Assembly: GCA_030674185.1 (NCBI GenBank)
Contig: JAPXFY010000031.1
Coordinates: 42,970,085 to 43,034,084, forward strand
Direction: 5' to 3'
Length of the DNA: 64,000 bases
DNA from: Monoplex corrugatus
Lineage: Eukaryota > Mollusca > Gastropoda > Littorinimorpha > Ranellidae
A program made the position numbers and the translations under genes. The notes beneath the pieces are model-generated. The model saw only the letters and a list, made by a program, of their open reading frames with translations, was not told the DNA's origin and searched no databases. This document shows, one piece after another, positions 1-14,400 of the stretch. Position 1 is the first letter of the stretch. Every line of letters starts with the position of its first letter.

Positions 1-640
1 TTCATTGTATGAATATGCAATACTGATCCATTTTAAATGGCTGGTAAATTTCAAGGTGATTTTCCTTACCACATACATATCAGCAGTTGACCTGTATACC
101 ATAGCAAAAACTTCCAATATACATTTTAATATTTCATTATCATCATTTGAGTCCAAACGTTTCGCTCTCCAATCTATTACATGTTGCAATAAGACTCTAG
201 TCAAATTCTTCATCAACATCACTTCAGATAATCATCATTAAATCTAATTTAGAAACTCTTACTTAGTTTCAATCTACACTTGATTAAAAAAAATATTGAA
301 GTAAATGTACCATATTTTTCATCCTACAAGACGTGGTCTTTTCCCTGAACTTTGACCCCTGTGTCTACTGGCTGTGTGTGTCTTTTCAGTGTACAAATAT
401 ATTTTTTTTAAAACTCCCAACTCCCAAGATACTGATTTCTTCGGAGTTTCAGCAGAAAAAGATGATTAAACCCATGAGACTTTCTATAAATACTTGAGAT
501 GTTTCATCACAGACTTGGACTGAGCGTTTACTGTCAATTTTCCCCTGTCATTTTTGCTGTTTTCCTATGTATGTCCATGTTCTAAATGTCTGCAGTTTTT
601 GCTCCAATGTTGTTTCATATAGGCACATTTGACTTTCCAT
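1..640. other. AT-rich flank, nothing recognised
   Basis: No coding frame with recognisable content, no repeat. The 1040-1725 and 2460-3475 stretches are likewise unremarkable: short frames there look random. Confidence 0.5.
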
Positions 641-663
641 TTCATTTTTCAATCTTCAATTTC

Positions 664-1038
664 TGAATTTGGGAGCCTCCTACACACTATCTGTGGCCTA
701 TTGGCAGTGTGATTAGGACTGTTTTTGAAGACTGAGGGTTGTGTCTTATGTGCTGCAGAATTTGGGAACCTCCTACACACTAACTGTGGCCTATTGGCAG
801 TGTGATTAGGACTGTTTTTGAAGACTGAGGGTTGTGTCTTATGTGCTGCAGAATTTGGGAACCTCCTACACACTAACTGTGGCCTATTGGCAGTGTGATT
901 AGGACTGTTTTTGAAGACTGAGGGTTGTGTCTTATGTGCTGCAGAATTTGGGAACCTCCTACACACTAACTGTGGCCTATTGGCAGTGTGATTAGGACTG
1001 TTGTTGAAGACTGAGGGTTGTGTCTTATGTGCTGCAGG
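664..1038. repeat. 93-bp tandem array, about 4 copies
   Basis: The unit begins gaatttgggaacctcctaca and ends cttatgtgctgca. Copies are nearly identical. Because 93 is a multiple of 3, one antisense frame stays open as a 31-residue repeat; this is not judged a gene. Confidence 0.95.
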
Positions 1039-1727
1039 CTGAAATATACAGTAATGTGACATAAACTCACAAAATCACCTGTAAGTTGTATTTTGCACAT
1101 TTATATTTTAACTTACCAGAAAAATGTACAGACACTACAGTTTATGATGATACCAATTCTATTTCACTGCTGTAAGAGCTGACAGAGATGTGTTGTTTTA
1201 AAGTCTGTAAATGCAGAATAAACCATTTTGAAAAAAGACAGTTGGAGGTACTACCTACAGGTCTAAATCTCAACAAAATGTACTAAAACTGTGTAATTAA
1301 CTAAAATACAATTTGCAATTTTCATGTATTCAATCAACTGTGGTGGCCTCTGTTAGTTTGTTTTGAGCTATCAATATTGTATGATTGTAGGCAGCAAAGT
1401 CAACACTAAAGTCATCTTTTTTATCTTTGAAATGCATTCCTTAAATCAACACTAAAATCATCTTTTTTACAATGAAAATTAATTTCTTAAAAAAAAAAAA
1501 GACATGAACGTGAAATAATAGAATGGATGGCTATACACCTAAAACTACAAAACCCCCAATTTTCACTGACTTCTGATCACCTTGCCATCCCCAGACACTT
1601 GTTAGTGACTCACTGCTCATTTAATGACACTTGGTTAGTATGGCCATGTTTTTCTCTTTCATTCTATTTATATGGATCATGTACTTCCCCTGTTTCTATT
1701 GCCATGATTGATCATTCCTATTTTGTA

Positions 1728-2456
1728 TGAATCATTACTTCCCCTTGTTTCTGGATTGCCACAGGATTGTATCTCATTCCTATTTTGTATGAATCATTAC
1801 TTCCCCTTGTTTCTGGATTGCCACAGGATTGTATCTCATTCCTATTTTGTATGAATCATTACTTCCCCTTGTTTCTGGATTGCCATAGGATTGTATCTCA
1901 TTCCTATTTTAGATGAATCATTACTTCCCCTTGTTTCTGGATTGCCACAGGATTGTATCTCATTCCTATTTAGCATGAATCATTACTTCCCCTTGTTTCT
2001 GGATTGCCACAGGATTGTATCTCATTCCTATTTGTATGAATCATTACTTCCCCTTGTTTCTGGATTGCCACAGGATTGTATCTCATTCCTATTTAGCATG
2101 AATCATTTACTTCCCCTTGTTTCTGGATTTTCATAGGATTGTATCTCATTCCTATTTAGCATGAATCACTACTTCCCCTTGTTTCTGGATTTTCATAGGA
2201 TTGTATCTCATTCCTATTTAGCATGAATCACTACTTCCCCTTGTTTCTGGATTTTCATAGGATTGTATCTCATTCCTATTTAGCATGAATCACTACTTCC
2301 CCTTGTTTCTGGATTTTCATAGGATTGTATCTCATTCCTATTTAGCATGAATCACTACTTCCCCTTGTTTCTGGATTTTCATAGGATTGTATCTCATTCC
2401 TATTTAGCATGAATCACTACTTCCCCTTGTTTCTGGATTTTCATAGGATTGTATAT
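1728..2456. repeat. 62-bp tandem array, about 11-12 copies, two subtypes
   Basis: The unit starts tgaatcattacttccccttg. The left half carries ggattgccacagg and attttgta; the right half carries ggattttcatagg and atttagca, with a transition over 1960-2110. A degenerate copy lies at 1670-1727. Confidence 0.95.
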
Positions 2457-3479
2457 CCTCCATTCCTGCATTCAGAGAAGAAGCAGAAACAAGAGAAAGG
2501 ATGCGGTGCTGACCCCTTTCCCATTCTGAGGAAGGAGAAGGGGTGGCTAGCATGTGGCTAATTGATAAATGGTGCCCCGTGACTGACCCAGTCAAGTATT
2601 GATGATGAGCATTGATGACGCGACTGGCGCAAACTTCAATGCCAGTATGATGAGAATGATTTATCGTACTGCAGGAAAGAAAGAACACATATAGTCTCTC
2701 TGGTTTTCTGCCCACAGGAAAGAAGAGTAAAAATCCTGTAGCATACAAAACGCTCTCCAGGAATGAAAGAGTTACATATATCTGAAGAATTGCATGTACA
2801 AAGATCATTCTCTGAAAGCTTTGAAATGTACATCTAACAGATAAAACATGCCAAAATGTTTCATGACACAGAACCAGTTTGCATAGCTTTAACAGAAACA
2901 GGTAGAACATTTCACCATGTACAAAAACAACAAAACAGTAGCACAGTTTAAGTTTAAAAGAAAGTAAAGAAAGTTTTATGGTAAAAGATGGGCTTGTATA
3001 GTGCACATTTCAAAGAAAAAGGATTCTGTACAAGTAAATACCAGTAGTCACTCACAAAGATCCAAAATACCTTTGTGAAATATCGATTTAAACCTTAACC
3101 GTTCATGAATTTTATCATTTTACAAACTGTTTCAATGTAAAATTGGTTTTGTACAACACACAATTCAAGGGAAAATCAGATTTTGTAAAACAACACAACA
3201 AGCTAAAATACAGTTGTAAATTATTTGTTTCTGAAAAAAAACAACTATGTATAATCACACACGCAAGCATTTACAAAACACCAAAACCAAAAGACAGCAG
3301 CAGAATGTCTCAGTGTTGTTCATCTTGGTCATTATCAAAATAAAAATGTACAGAAAAAGTCAAAAAGCAGGAATGGAATATGTACCTGGATCAGTCGTGG
3401 ATATGGTTGGGAATGTGAACAATAACCTGAAGACAGACAAGCAGAGCAAACAGATACACATGGCACACACACATATATG

Positions 3480-3480
3480 C

Positions 3481-3512
<32 letters not shown>
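3480..3512. repeat. (AAT)n microsatellite
   Basis: About ten uninterrupted aat triplets. Confidence 0.95.
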
Positions 3513-3516
<4 letters not shown>

Positions 3517-3835
3517 ACACTCACTGAAATACAATAAAGAAACAAAGAAAACAGAAGGTGACTGTGGCTGTCTACGTTTACTCCCCATCGAAGACAGTAT
3601 ACAGTCTGCATATCAACGTAACACATGCACAGTGGGTGCCACCAAACCAACAATACAATAACATATGCACAATGTATTCAAGACATTATTACTCTAAAGC
3701 AGAAGATGGTATTAACCCAAAACCAGCAGTTTCTAATGTAAGAGAAGAGATGAAGAGGTATTGCTGGTTGTAACTATAGACAGACTTTTCTTAATTTAGA
3801 AAATGAGATTTACAATGAGTACTACCACAGTCATG

Positions 3836-4112
3836 GAGCGAGGGAGAGAGAGTGAGAGAGGGGAAGAGAGAGAGAAAGAGATAGAGAGAGGGAGAGATAG
3901 AGACAGAGACAGATAGAGAGAGAGAGGGAGGGAGAGAGGGAGAAAGAGAGAGAGGACAGCGAGAAAGAGAGAGAAGACAGCAAGAGCGAGAGAGAGAGAG
4001 AGAGAGGGAGGGAGAGAAAGAGAGAGGAGAGAGAGAGAGAGAGACAGGGGAGCGAGAGAGAAAGAGAAGACAGCAAGAGCGAGAGAGAGAGAGAGACACA
4101 CACACACACATA
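3836..4112. repeat. GA-rich purine tract ending in (CA)n
   Basis: About 280 bases almost wholly A and G on the plus strand (gagagaga with ggga and gaca variants), ending in cacacacaca. An internal segment (gaagacagcaagagcgagag) occurs twice. It is a polypurine mirror-like tract. Confidence 0.93.
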
Positions 4113-4500
4113 CACAAAGCTAGGGAGGTAACTTGTTCTGTGGTGCACAGTCTTCCTGTGTGACGGTCTGCTATGCCACATACACACTAATGCAGAGGGT
4201 TGAGGACAACACAAAGCAGAGCATTTGCCGCTCTGAGACAAAATGTGCACGTGCAGGAGTGACAGCTGGCATCAATGAAGAAAGATAATGATCATCAACG
4301 AAATCATGTGGTTGACAAGTTTCTGTATTCCTCTGCAATAATGAAATGGTTTGCATACCCATCTGTATGGCTCAACTTCTACAGCAAAATAAGCCAGTAG
4401 TCATATGTCATACACACACACTGTCTCCTCTTTGTAGGTCCCAGCCAACACAGAAAGCAAGCAAAGTCACAGCAAGTCACTACATTGTATTCCCTACAAC

Positions 4501-4814
4501 TTTATTCTACACCTCTACCACAGATTACCCCTCTACCCCACAGTCCCTTCAAACCATGTATGTACCCTCTCCTGTGTTTTCAGCATAGCCACAACTCAAA
4601 TGATCAGTCTGGTGGCTGGATGAAGAATGTGAACCTTAACCCTTTCACTCCCACTTCCTGCAGGAAGCCGGTGTATAGTGTGAGGGTGGTTAAAGTGTTA
4701 AAAGGTCATTTCTCAACCAAGTTACCCCTATCCATCTCTCACCTCCACCAGCACCCTTCCCCTCCACACAACACACACCAGCCCTTCAAACTACAAGCAC
4801 AGACATCCATCCTC
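4501..4814 (-). other. BIVM: Probable BIVM 3' UTR with candidate poly(A) signal
   Basis: Minus-strand sequence after the stop contains an AATAAA (TTTATT on the plus strand at 4501-4506), about 310 nt downstream. A short TTAA-bounded piggyBac-like fragment (4636-4701) would lie inside this UTR. Transcript ends are unverified. Confidence 0.4.
4636..4701. mobile_element. Short piggyBac-like MITE (TTAA-bounded)
   Basis: Starts TTAACCCTTTCACTCCCAC and ends gtgTTAA. It is an internally deleted member of the palindromic family also at 29093, 35960, 48290, 48934 and 63284. Confidence 0.5.
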
Positions 4815-5421
4815 TCAGACATCGTCATCACTAACATTGGACTCCAGATCTTCGTCGCTGTCACACGACTCCACCTCCAGTGGCATCTCCTCCTCCTCCT
4901 CCACCAAACATTCCAGTTGTCTGGAGTCCACTGTCTGCGGAGACAGCTGGATTTCCATCACTTCAGGCGCTTCTTGCAGCAGACTCTTCGTCTCTGGTGG
5001 ACTGCTGGCCTCCGGCAGACTTTTCTCCATGTTTGGTGGACTCTTCCCAGCATCTGACGGACTTGATGGACTGGCCCCACTTCCTCCTGTTGACCGGCGG
5101 ACCGGGAGGTTGGAGGAGCGCGGAATCCCCGTCCGTTTGCTGCTGCCGGCCACGTTGCTAGAGCTGTTGGTGGTGGTGACCGGTGTGCTGGAGATGCCGT
5201 TGCTGTTGTTGGTGGGGGTGGTGGGAGTGTTGACGGGAGTGGTAGGGGTGTTGACAGGGTACATGGGGGTGGTGTTGGCGGCGGCTCGCTGGAAGGTGAG
5301 GATACAGTGGAGGTTACCGCCCACCTTCTTGGTGTTGCGCTGCATCACACCTTTCCACTCGCGTCGGATGTCCACGTAGTCTGGGTTCTGGCTGTTCAGG
5401 TCTGTGGCAATGTCCTCCCAC
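4815..5421 (-). CDS. BIVM: BIVM exon 8 (residues 534-735 and stop)
   Basis: The acceptor is tactgtttctgtgttgag (AG at 5423-5422); the first G completes Arg534. The start is strongly conserved: [20 protein letters not shown], then a Trp/Lys-rich stretch and [15 protein letters not shown]. After about residue 582 the protein becomes Thr/Pro/Asn-rich (tandem NTPTTP), then Ser-rich, and ends in a very acidic tail ([19 protein letters not shown] and SNVSDDDV). The stop TGA is at 4817-4815. The tail does not match vertebrate BIVM, so a further splice cannot be excluded, though the frame stays open. Confidence 0.87.
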
Positions 5422-8400
5422 CTCAACACAGAAACAGTACAGCAATAAACATTGTATTAAACAAACCACTGTGATCATGGATGACAGGCAGAAAGGATAT
5501 GGGAGAGACTGGTTCATTTCCCACGTCCCTCCCCTTCAAGGCCACTTAGCCTTCTTTCCTTTCTGAAGTCAAAAAATACAAAACAACAACAACAACAAAG
5601 AAGGTGGCTCTGCGCCCTGGTGCAGCCAGGGTTTTTCAAATAGAAAATCCACTGTGATAAAAAGAAATGAATATGAATGTAAATATGATTAAGTGGCTGT
5701 AGGGCAACTTGACTGCCTTTTTCTGTGGACTGCTCAGTGCTGGGACTGTAACTGAACAAACCTGGGTATAGCAGTATGTGGTGGTGATCATTGGTTTAAT
5801 ATCTATTCACTTAACCTCTTCTCTGTTTACGCCGTGTCTACAACGAGGCTGTTTTGACATGCCCGTATGCCTGTAACTGTGTCTGCCACAGCGGATTTTC
5901 GTCATCGAAATTTCGAGGGAAAAAATGGGAGATAACATTAGAAACTTGCACAACCTCTTGTGAACATGTCAAAGCGCAGTTTTTTCCCTTCAACTGTTCA
6001 GAGAATTGAACATCAATTAGTCTAATTAGCCTCGGAAAGTAACAAATCCAATAATGCGATTCAAGATGGTGAAACAACTGCCTACTCTGTCTCTTCCTCC
6101 ACTGTGCTACACCCAAGAACTTATTGACTGTTGCATAGAAAACATTCACAGAGAGCAGTAATAGTAGGAAAACTTTGCTTGATGTTTATTATACACAAAT
6201 CCAAAGTTTGCTGTTTTGTGTGGTTTTATGTGCTACTGTGCATGTATGTATGTTCCGAAAAGCTTTTTTTTTTCCTTTAGAAAAAGGCTTATTCATCAGC
6301 TTTAATCATACTATTTTTCAACCAAATCAAACAACTATGACAACAAACCATAGCCAAGGGTATAAGGAAAAATAAAGCCAAAAACTGAAAAGATATCTTA
6401 TGAAATGAATGAGCAGTAAACAAAGTAGTGAATGTACTGAAAAAAGCAAGAGTTTGTCCCGGCAGACAGCAATGCAAAAGGCCACAAATACTGTGGCAGG
6501 GAAGGGGTTAAGTGATTTTTGACAATACCAGTATATTTGGGAGTTTAAATGAGCGGTGTCAGGTCATACCACACATATGATGACACAGCAAACATGAACA
6601 CAAAAGTTGTATCATCCTCCATGGCAGGAAAAGGCCATCAACACACAACAAGTTTGTACTCACAGCATACAAACATACACATATTACAGTTTGTACTCAC
6701 ATCATACAAACATACACACAAGTTTGTACTCACAGCATACAAACATACACACATTACAGTTTGTACTCACAGCATACAAACATACACACATTACAGTTTG
6801 TACTCACAGTATACAAACATACACACATTACAGTTTGTACTCACAGTATACAAACATACACACATTACAGTTTGTACTCACAGTATACAAACATACACAC
6901 ATTACAGTTTGTACTCACAGTATACAAACATACACACATTACAGTTTGTACTCACAGCACACAAACATACACACATTACAGTTTGTACTCACAGCATACA
7001 AACATACACACATTACAGTTTGTACTCACAGCATACAAACATACACACATTACAGTTTGTACTCACAGCATACAAACATTACAGTTTATACTCACAGCAT
7101 ACAAACATTACAGTTTGTACTCACATCATACAAACATTACAGTTTGTACTCACATCATACAAACATACACACAAGTTTGTACTCACAGCATACAAACATA
7201 CACACATTACAGTTTGTACTCACAGTATACAAACATACACACATTACAGTTTGTACTCACAGTATACAAACATACACACATTACAGTTTGTACTCACAGT
7301 ATACAAACATACACACATTACAGTTTGTACTCACAGTATACAAACATACACACATTACAGTTTGTACTCACAGCATACAAACATACACACATTACAGTTT
7401 GTACTCACAGCATACAAACATACACACATTACAGTTTGTACTCACAGCATACAAAAAACACAACATTACAGTTTGTACTCACAGCATACAAACATTACAG
7501 TTTGTACTCACAGCATACAAACATACACACTTACAGTTTGTACTCACAGCATACAAACATACACACATTACAGTTTGTACTCACAGCATACAAACATACA
7601 CACATTACAGTTTGTACTCAAAGCATACAAACATACACATATTACAGTTTGTACTCACATCATACAAACATACCACAATGACAGTTTGTACTCACAGCAT
7701 ACAAACATGCACACATTACAGTTTGTACTCACAGCATACAAACATGCACATATTACAGTTTGTACTCAAGCATACAAACATACACAATTACAGTTTGTAC
7801 TCACATCATACAAACATACACACATTACAGTTTGTACTCACAGCATACAACATAAAACACATTACAGTTTGTACTCACAGCATACAAACATGCACATATT
7901 ACAGTTTGTACTCACAGATACAAACATAACACATTACAGTTTGTACTCACAGCATACAAACATACACACATTACAGTTTGTACTCACAGCATACAAACTA
8001 ACACATTACAGTTTGTACTCACAGTATACAAACATACACACATTACAGTTTGTACTACACAGTATACAAACATCACACATTACAGTTTGTACTCACAGCA
8101 TACAAACATACACACATTACAGTTTGTACTCACAGCATACAAACATACATTACAGTTTGTACTCACAGATACAAACATACACACATTACAGTTTGTACTC
8201 ACAGCATACAACTCACACATTACAGTTTGTACTCACAGCATACAACTAACAATTACAGTTTGTACTCACAGCATACAAACATAAACAGTTTGTACTCACA
8301 GCATACAAACATACACACATTACAGTTTGTACTCACAGCATACAACATACATTTACCACACATACAACTTAAGTTTGTACTCACAGCATACAAACATACA

Positions 8401-11400
8401 CACACAACAAGTTTGTACTCACAGCATACAAACATAACACATACAGTTATCACAGCATACAAACCACACAACAGTTTGTACTCACAGCATACAAACATGC
8501 ACACATACAGTTTGTACTCACAGCATACAAACATAAACACACAAACACGCACACATTACAGTTTGTACTCACAGATACAAGCATACAAACATGCACACAT
8601 TACAGTTTGTACTCACAGCATACAAACATAAAAACAACACGACACATTACAGTTTGTACTCACAGCATAAAACATAAACACACAAACACGCACACATTAC
8701 AGTTTGTACTCACAGCATACAAACATAACACACACAATTACAGTTTGTACTCACAGCATAAAACATAAACACACAAACACGCACACATTACAGTTTGTAC
8801 TCACAGCATACAAACATACACACATTACAGTTTGTACTCACAGCATACAAACATAAACACACAAACACCACCATTACAGTTTGTACTCACAGCATACAAA
8901 CATCACACAATTACAGTTTGTACTCACAGCATACAAACATACACACATTACAGTTTGTACTCACAGCATACAAACATGCACACATTACAGTTTGTACTCA
9001 CATCATACAAACATCACACATTACAGTTTGTACTCACAGCATACAAACATGCACACATTACAGTTTGTACTCAGCAGCATACAAACATCACACATTACAG
9101 TTTGTACTCACAGCATACAAACATCACACATTACAGTTTGTACTCACAGCATACAAACATACACAATTACAGTTTGTACTCACAGTATACAAACATGCAC
9201 ACATTACAGTTTGTACTCACAGCATACAAACATGCACATATTACAGTTTGTACTCACAGCAAAAACATGACACTTACATTTGTACTCACAGCATACAAAC
9301 ATTACAGTTTACTCACAGCATAAACTACACACATCAGTTGTACTCACAGCATACAAACATAAAACACATTACAGTTTGTACTCACAGCATACAAACATGC
9401 ACACATTACAGTTTGTACTCACAGCATACAAACATACACACATTACAGTTTGTACTCACAGCATACAAACATGCACACATTACAGTTTGTACTCACAGTA
9501 TACAAACATACACACATTACAGTTTGTACTCACAGCATACAAACATGCACACATTACAGTTTGTACTCACAGCATACAAACATACACACACATTACAGTT
9601 TGTACTCACAGCATACAAACAAACAAACACACACACATTACAAAGACACACCCACACCCTTCTCACCTTTTACAATGGATAGATGGCTGACGACGGCTGG
9701 GATCTCCTATCAGGATCCATGTGTCCACCTCATGTTGTGCTAGTGCCCCACTACAACACAGGTTTCTTATAGTCACTACATTACAATGGGAAGAACATGA
9801 AGGAAACACATTGAATACACTACAACACAGGTTTCATATAGTCACTACATTACAATGGGAAGAACATGAAGGAAACACACTGAATACACTACAACACAGG
9901 TTTCTTATAGTCACTACATTACAATGGAAGAACATGAAGGAAACACATTGAATACACTACAACACAGGTTTCATATAGTCACTACATTACAATGGGAAGA
10001 ACATGAAGGAAACACATTGAATACAAACGAAAATAAATGAAATATAAACATGACTTCATAAGCAAAAAGGAAGCTAAATTCAAAACAAGTGTGACTGCCT
10101 GCGTTCAAACAGGAACCAGAAAAAACACAAAAAAAGAATAACGCTTATTTAATACAACCAGACAAGACAGGCACAAATTTCTGGCCAACCGGCCTTCGTC
10201 AAGCATAAGATCACAAACAAACAAACATTGTCTTGTCTGGTTGTACTAAATTCGCGTTCTGATTTTTTTCTTCTGTTTCTTCTGGTTCAAGGAAGCTAAA
10301 GTTTCATTTTTTTAAACTTTTCACAGAGTAAGGGGAAAAACAGTCTATTTATCATAATCATTTGTTTACCTTTTTTTAAAAACTGGTTAGTACTTAATAT
10401 TCACCAGAGGGGAGTGTGTCTGTCTGCTATCTGTTTGAACATATTGTATCAGTAAGTTGTCACCGTTACATAAGTGGAGACTGGAACGGTCCATTACCTG
10501 GACCAGGGTTGTCCAAAACATGAACACATGTGACTGAAGATATCTCAGCTATTTGGAGGTGGGTTTCAATCAAATCTGGCAAAAATTTGTGGCATGGAAA
10601 GAACATTTATTCAGGTCACCAATCATGGCTACAGTGTTCTATTTACAGATCACCAATCATAGCTACAGTACTCTGCTTACAGGTCACCAATCATGGCTAC
10701 AGTACTCTGCTTACAGGTCACCAATCATGGCTACAGTGTTCTATTTACAGATCACCAATCATGGCTACAGTGTTCTATTTACAGATCACCAATCATGGCT
10801 ACAGTACTCTGCTTACAGGTCACCAATCATGGCTACAGTACTCTGCTTACAGGTCACCAATCATGGCTACAGTGTTCTATTTACAGATCACCAATCATGG
10901 CTACAGTGTTCTATTTACAGATCACCAATCATGGCTACAGTACTCTGCTTACAGGTCACCAATCATGGCTACAGTACTCTGCTTACAGGTCACCAATCAT
11001 GGCTACAGTGCTCTGCTTACAGGTCACCAATCATGGCTACAGTGCTCTGCTTACAGGTCACCAATCATAGCTACAGTACTCTGCTTACAGGTCACCAATC
11101 ATGGCTACAGTACTCTGCTTACAGGTCACCAATCATGGCTACAGTACTCTGCTTACAGGTCACCAATCATGGCTACAGTGCTCTGCTTACAGGTCACCAA
11201 TCATGGCTACAGTACTCTGCTTACAGGTCACCAATCATGGCTACAGTACTCTGCTTACAGGTCACCAGTCATGGCTACAGTACTCTGCTTACAGGTCACC
11301 AATCATGGCTACAGTACTCTGCTTACAGGTCACCAATCATGGCTACAGTGCTCTGCTTACAGGTCACCAATCATGGCTACAGTGCTCTGCTTACAGGTCA

Positions 11401-14400
11401 CCAATCATGGCTACAGTACTCTGCTTACAGGTCACCAATCATGGCTACAGTACTCTGCTTACAGGTCACCAATCATGGCTACAGTACTCTGCTTACAGGT
11501 CACCAATCATGGCTACAGTACTCTGCTTACAGGTCACCAATCATGGCTAAACATTCTGCTTACAGGTCATCAATCATGGCTACAGTACTCTGCTTACAGG
11601 TCACCAATCATGGCTAAACATTCTGCTTACAGGTCACCAATCATGGCTACAGTACTCTGCTTACAGGTCACCAATCATGGCTAAACATTCTGCTTACAGG
11701 TCACCAATCATGGCTACAGTACTCTGCTTACAGGTCACCAATCATGGCTACAGTACTCTGATTACAGGTCACCAATCATGGCTACAGTACTCTGCTTACA
11801 GGTCACCAATCATGGCTACAGTACTCTGATTACAGGTCACCAATCATGGCTACAGTACTCTGCTTACAGGTCACCAATCATGGCTACAGTACTCTGCTTA
11901 CAGGTCACCAATCATGGCTACAGTACTCTGCTTACAGGTCACCAATCATGGCTACAGTACTCTGCTTACAGGTCACCAATCAGGCTACAGTACTCTGCTT
12001 ACAGGTCACCAATCATGGCTACAGTACTCTGCTTACAGGTCACCAATCATAGCTACAGTACTCTGCTTACAGGTCACCAATCATGGCTACAGTACTCTGC
12101 TTACAGGTCACCAATCATGGCTACAGTACTCTGATTACAGGTCACCAATCATGGCTACAGCACTCTGCTTACAGGTCACCAATCATGGCTACAGCACTCT
12201 GCTTACAGGTCACAGATAAGTGGCTATATCAGTGGAAGGGTTTTCAGACAGGTAAAAGGTAAAGGTCACAACTATAAAAAAAGCATGTTTACAACTGTCA
12301 GCTGGGAGTTCTAGGTCAAATGATAGATTTTAGTAGATTTGAGCATATATTTCCATTACATTAATGCACTGTATCAGTTGCATAACGTCTGAATAAAAAT
12401 ATACATTGTCCAATAATGGTTTAAATATAAAAATGATGAAATACTCATATATCTGCTACTTGTAAACAAATCTCAATCAAGTGGAAGTCCATACACATGA
12501 CACTATTAAGAAACTAATGTCTGAAGAAATTAAAACAGTTGTTTTACAGAGTATCTATGCCAATAGCAGAGCACAGTCCACACACAAGAAGGCCTCACAG
12601 ACTGATTCAAAGTGTCTTCCACAGTGAGACAAGCACGAGTACTGTCATCACTCTTATTTATTGCATACATGGACAAAATAACAAAGGAACTGAACCCTGA
12701 ACCAGAAGCAGCGAATGAGTTTCTGTTCACAGATGACCAGAACCTGGTACATGAAAAAGAAGAACAGCTCCAGGGTCATACCACCAAACTAAACCTTGTC
12801 TGTGAGAGGTATGATATGGAATTGAGTATCAGTAAGACTGAGCAAGGTTATGGAAACTGGCAGAGCACCTGGTAATCTTAACATCAGCATCAGTGACACA
12901 CAGCTCAAACCAATAAAAGAATTTAAATACCTCAGTAGCATTTTCACAAGTGACAGCAAAACCAACAGGGACATTGAGACCAGGATCCAAAAAGTTAACA
13001 TTGTCAGCTACCAACTTAGACTTCTGTTGACTCATGGGAAAATACACCCATGGAGACAAAGGTCAAGTCCATCAACTCCATCTTTACTCTCATCCTGACA
13101 TACCAATACCAATAACAAAGATGGACAGTGACAAAGACCCTCTAGTGCTGTATAACTGCCTGTGAAATGTGATGTTAGAGGATGGCCGTAAACAAGACAC
13201 AATGGGACACTGTCCACAACACCATGATCAGAAATACAGTGGGACAACAACAGACCACCAAACACACTGTCCACAACACCAAGATCAGAAATACAGTGGG
13301 ACAACAACAGCCCACCAAACACACTGTCCACAACACCAAGATCAGAAATATACTGGGACAACAACAGACCACCAAACACACTGTCCACAACACCATGATC
13401 AGAAATATACTGGGACAACAACAGACCACCAAACACACTGTCCACAACACCAAGATCAGAAATACAGTGGGACAACAACAGACCACCAAACACACTGTCC
13501 ACAACACCAAGATCAGAAATATACTGGGACAACAACAGCCCACCAAACACACTGTCCACAACACCAAGATCAGAAATATACTGGGACAACAACAGCCCAC
13601 TAAACACACTGTCCACAACACCAAGATCAGAAATACAGTGGGACAACAACAGACCACCAAACACACTGTCCACAACACCAAGATCAGAAATATACTGGGA
13701 CAACAACAGCCCACCAAACACACTGTCCACAACACCAAGATCAGAAATATACTGGGACAACAACAGCCCACCAAACACACTGTCCACAACACCAAGATCA
13801 GAAATACAGTGGGACAACAACAGACCACCAAACACACTGTCCACAACACCAAGATCAGAAATATACTGGGACAACAACAGCCCACCAAACACACTGTCCA
13901 CAACACCAAGATCAGAAATACAGTGGGACAACAACAGACCACCAAACACACTGTCCACAACACCAAGATCAGAAATATACTGGGACAACAACAGACCACC
14001 AAACACACTGTCCACAACACCAAGATCAGAAATATACTGGGACAACAACAGCCCACCAAACACACTGTCCACAACACCAAGATCAGAAATATACTGGGAC
14101 AACAACAGACCACCAAACACACTGTCCACAACACCAAGATCAGAAATACAGTGGGACAACAACAGACCACCAAACACACTGTCCACAACACCAAGATCAG
14201 AAATATACTGGGACAACAACAGCCCACCAAACACACTGTCCACAACACCAAGATCAGAAATATACTGGGACAACAACAGCCCACCAAACACACTGTCCAC
14301 AACACCAAGATCAGAAATACAGTGGGACAACAACAGACCACCAAACACACTGTTCACAACACCAAGATCAGAAATACAGTGGGACAACAACAGCCCACCA

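Noticed and set aside
4837..5379. Plus-strand ORF of 180 codons opposite BIVM exon 8
   Set aside because: Antisense shadow of a conserved coding exon; no independent evidence.
6549..9743. ORFs of 97-566 codons in the 37-bp array
   Set aside because: All three plus frames of the unit are stop-free; pure repeat translation.
6650..12213. CRISPR-like direct repeats
   Set aside because: Units are contiguous without unique spacers, and the context is a eukaryotic intron.
10530..12219. ORFs of up to 384 codons in the 34-bp array
   Set aside because: Same cause: period not divisible by 3 and no stops in any forward frame.
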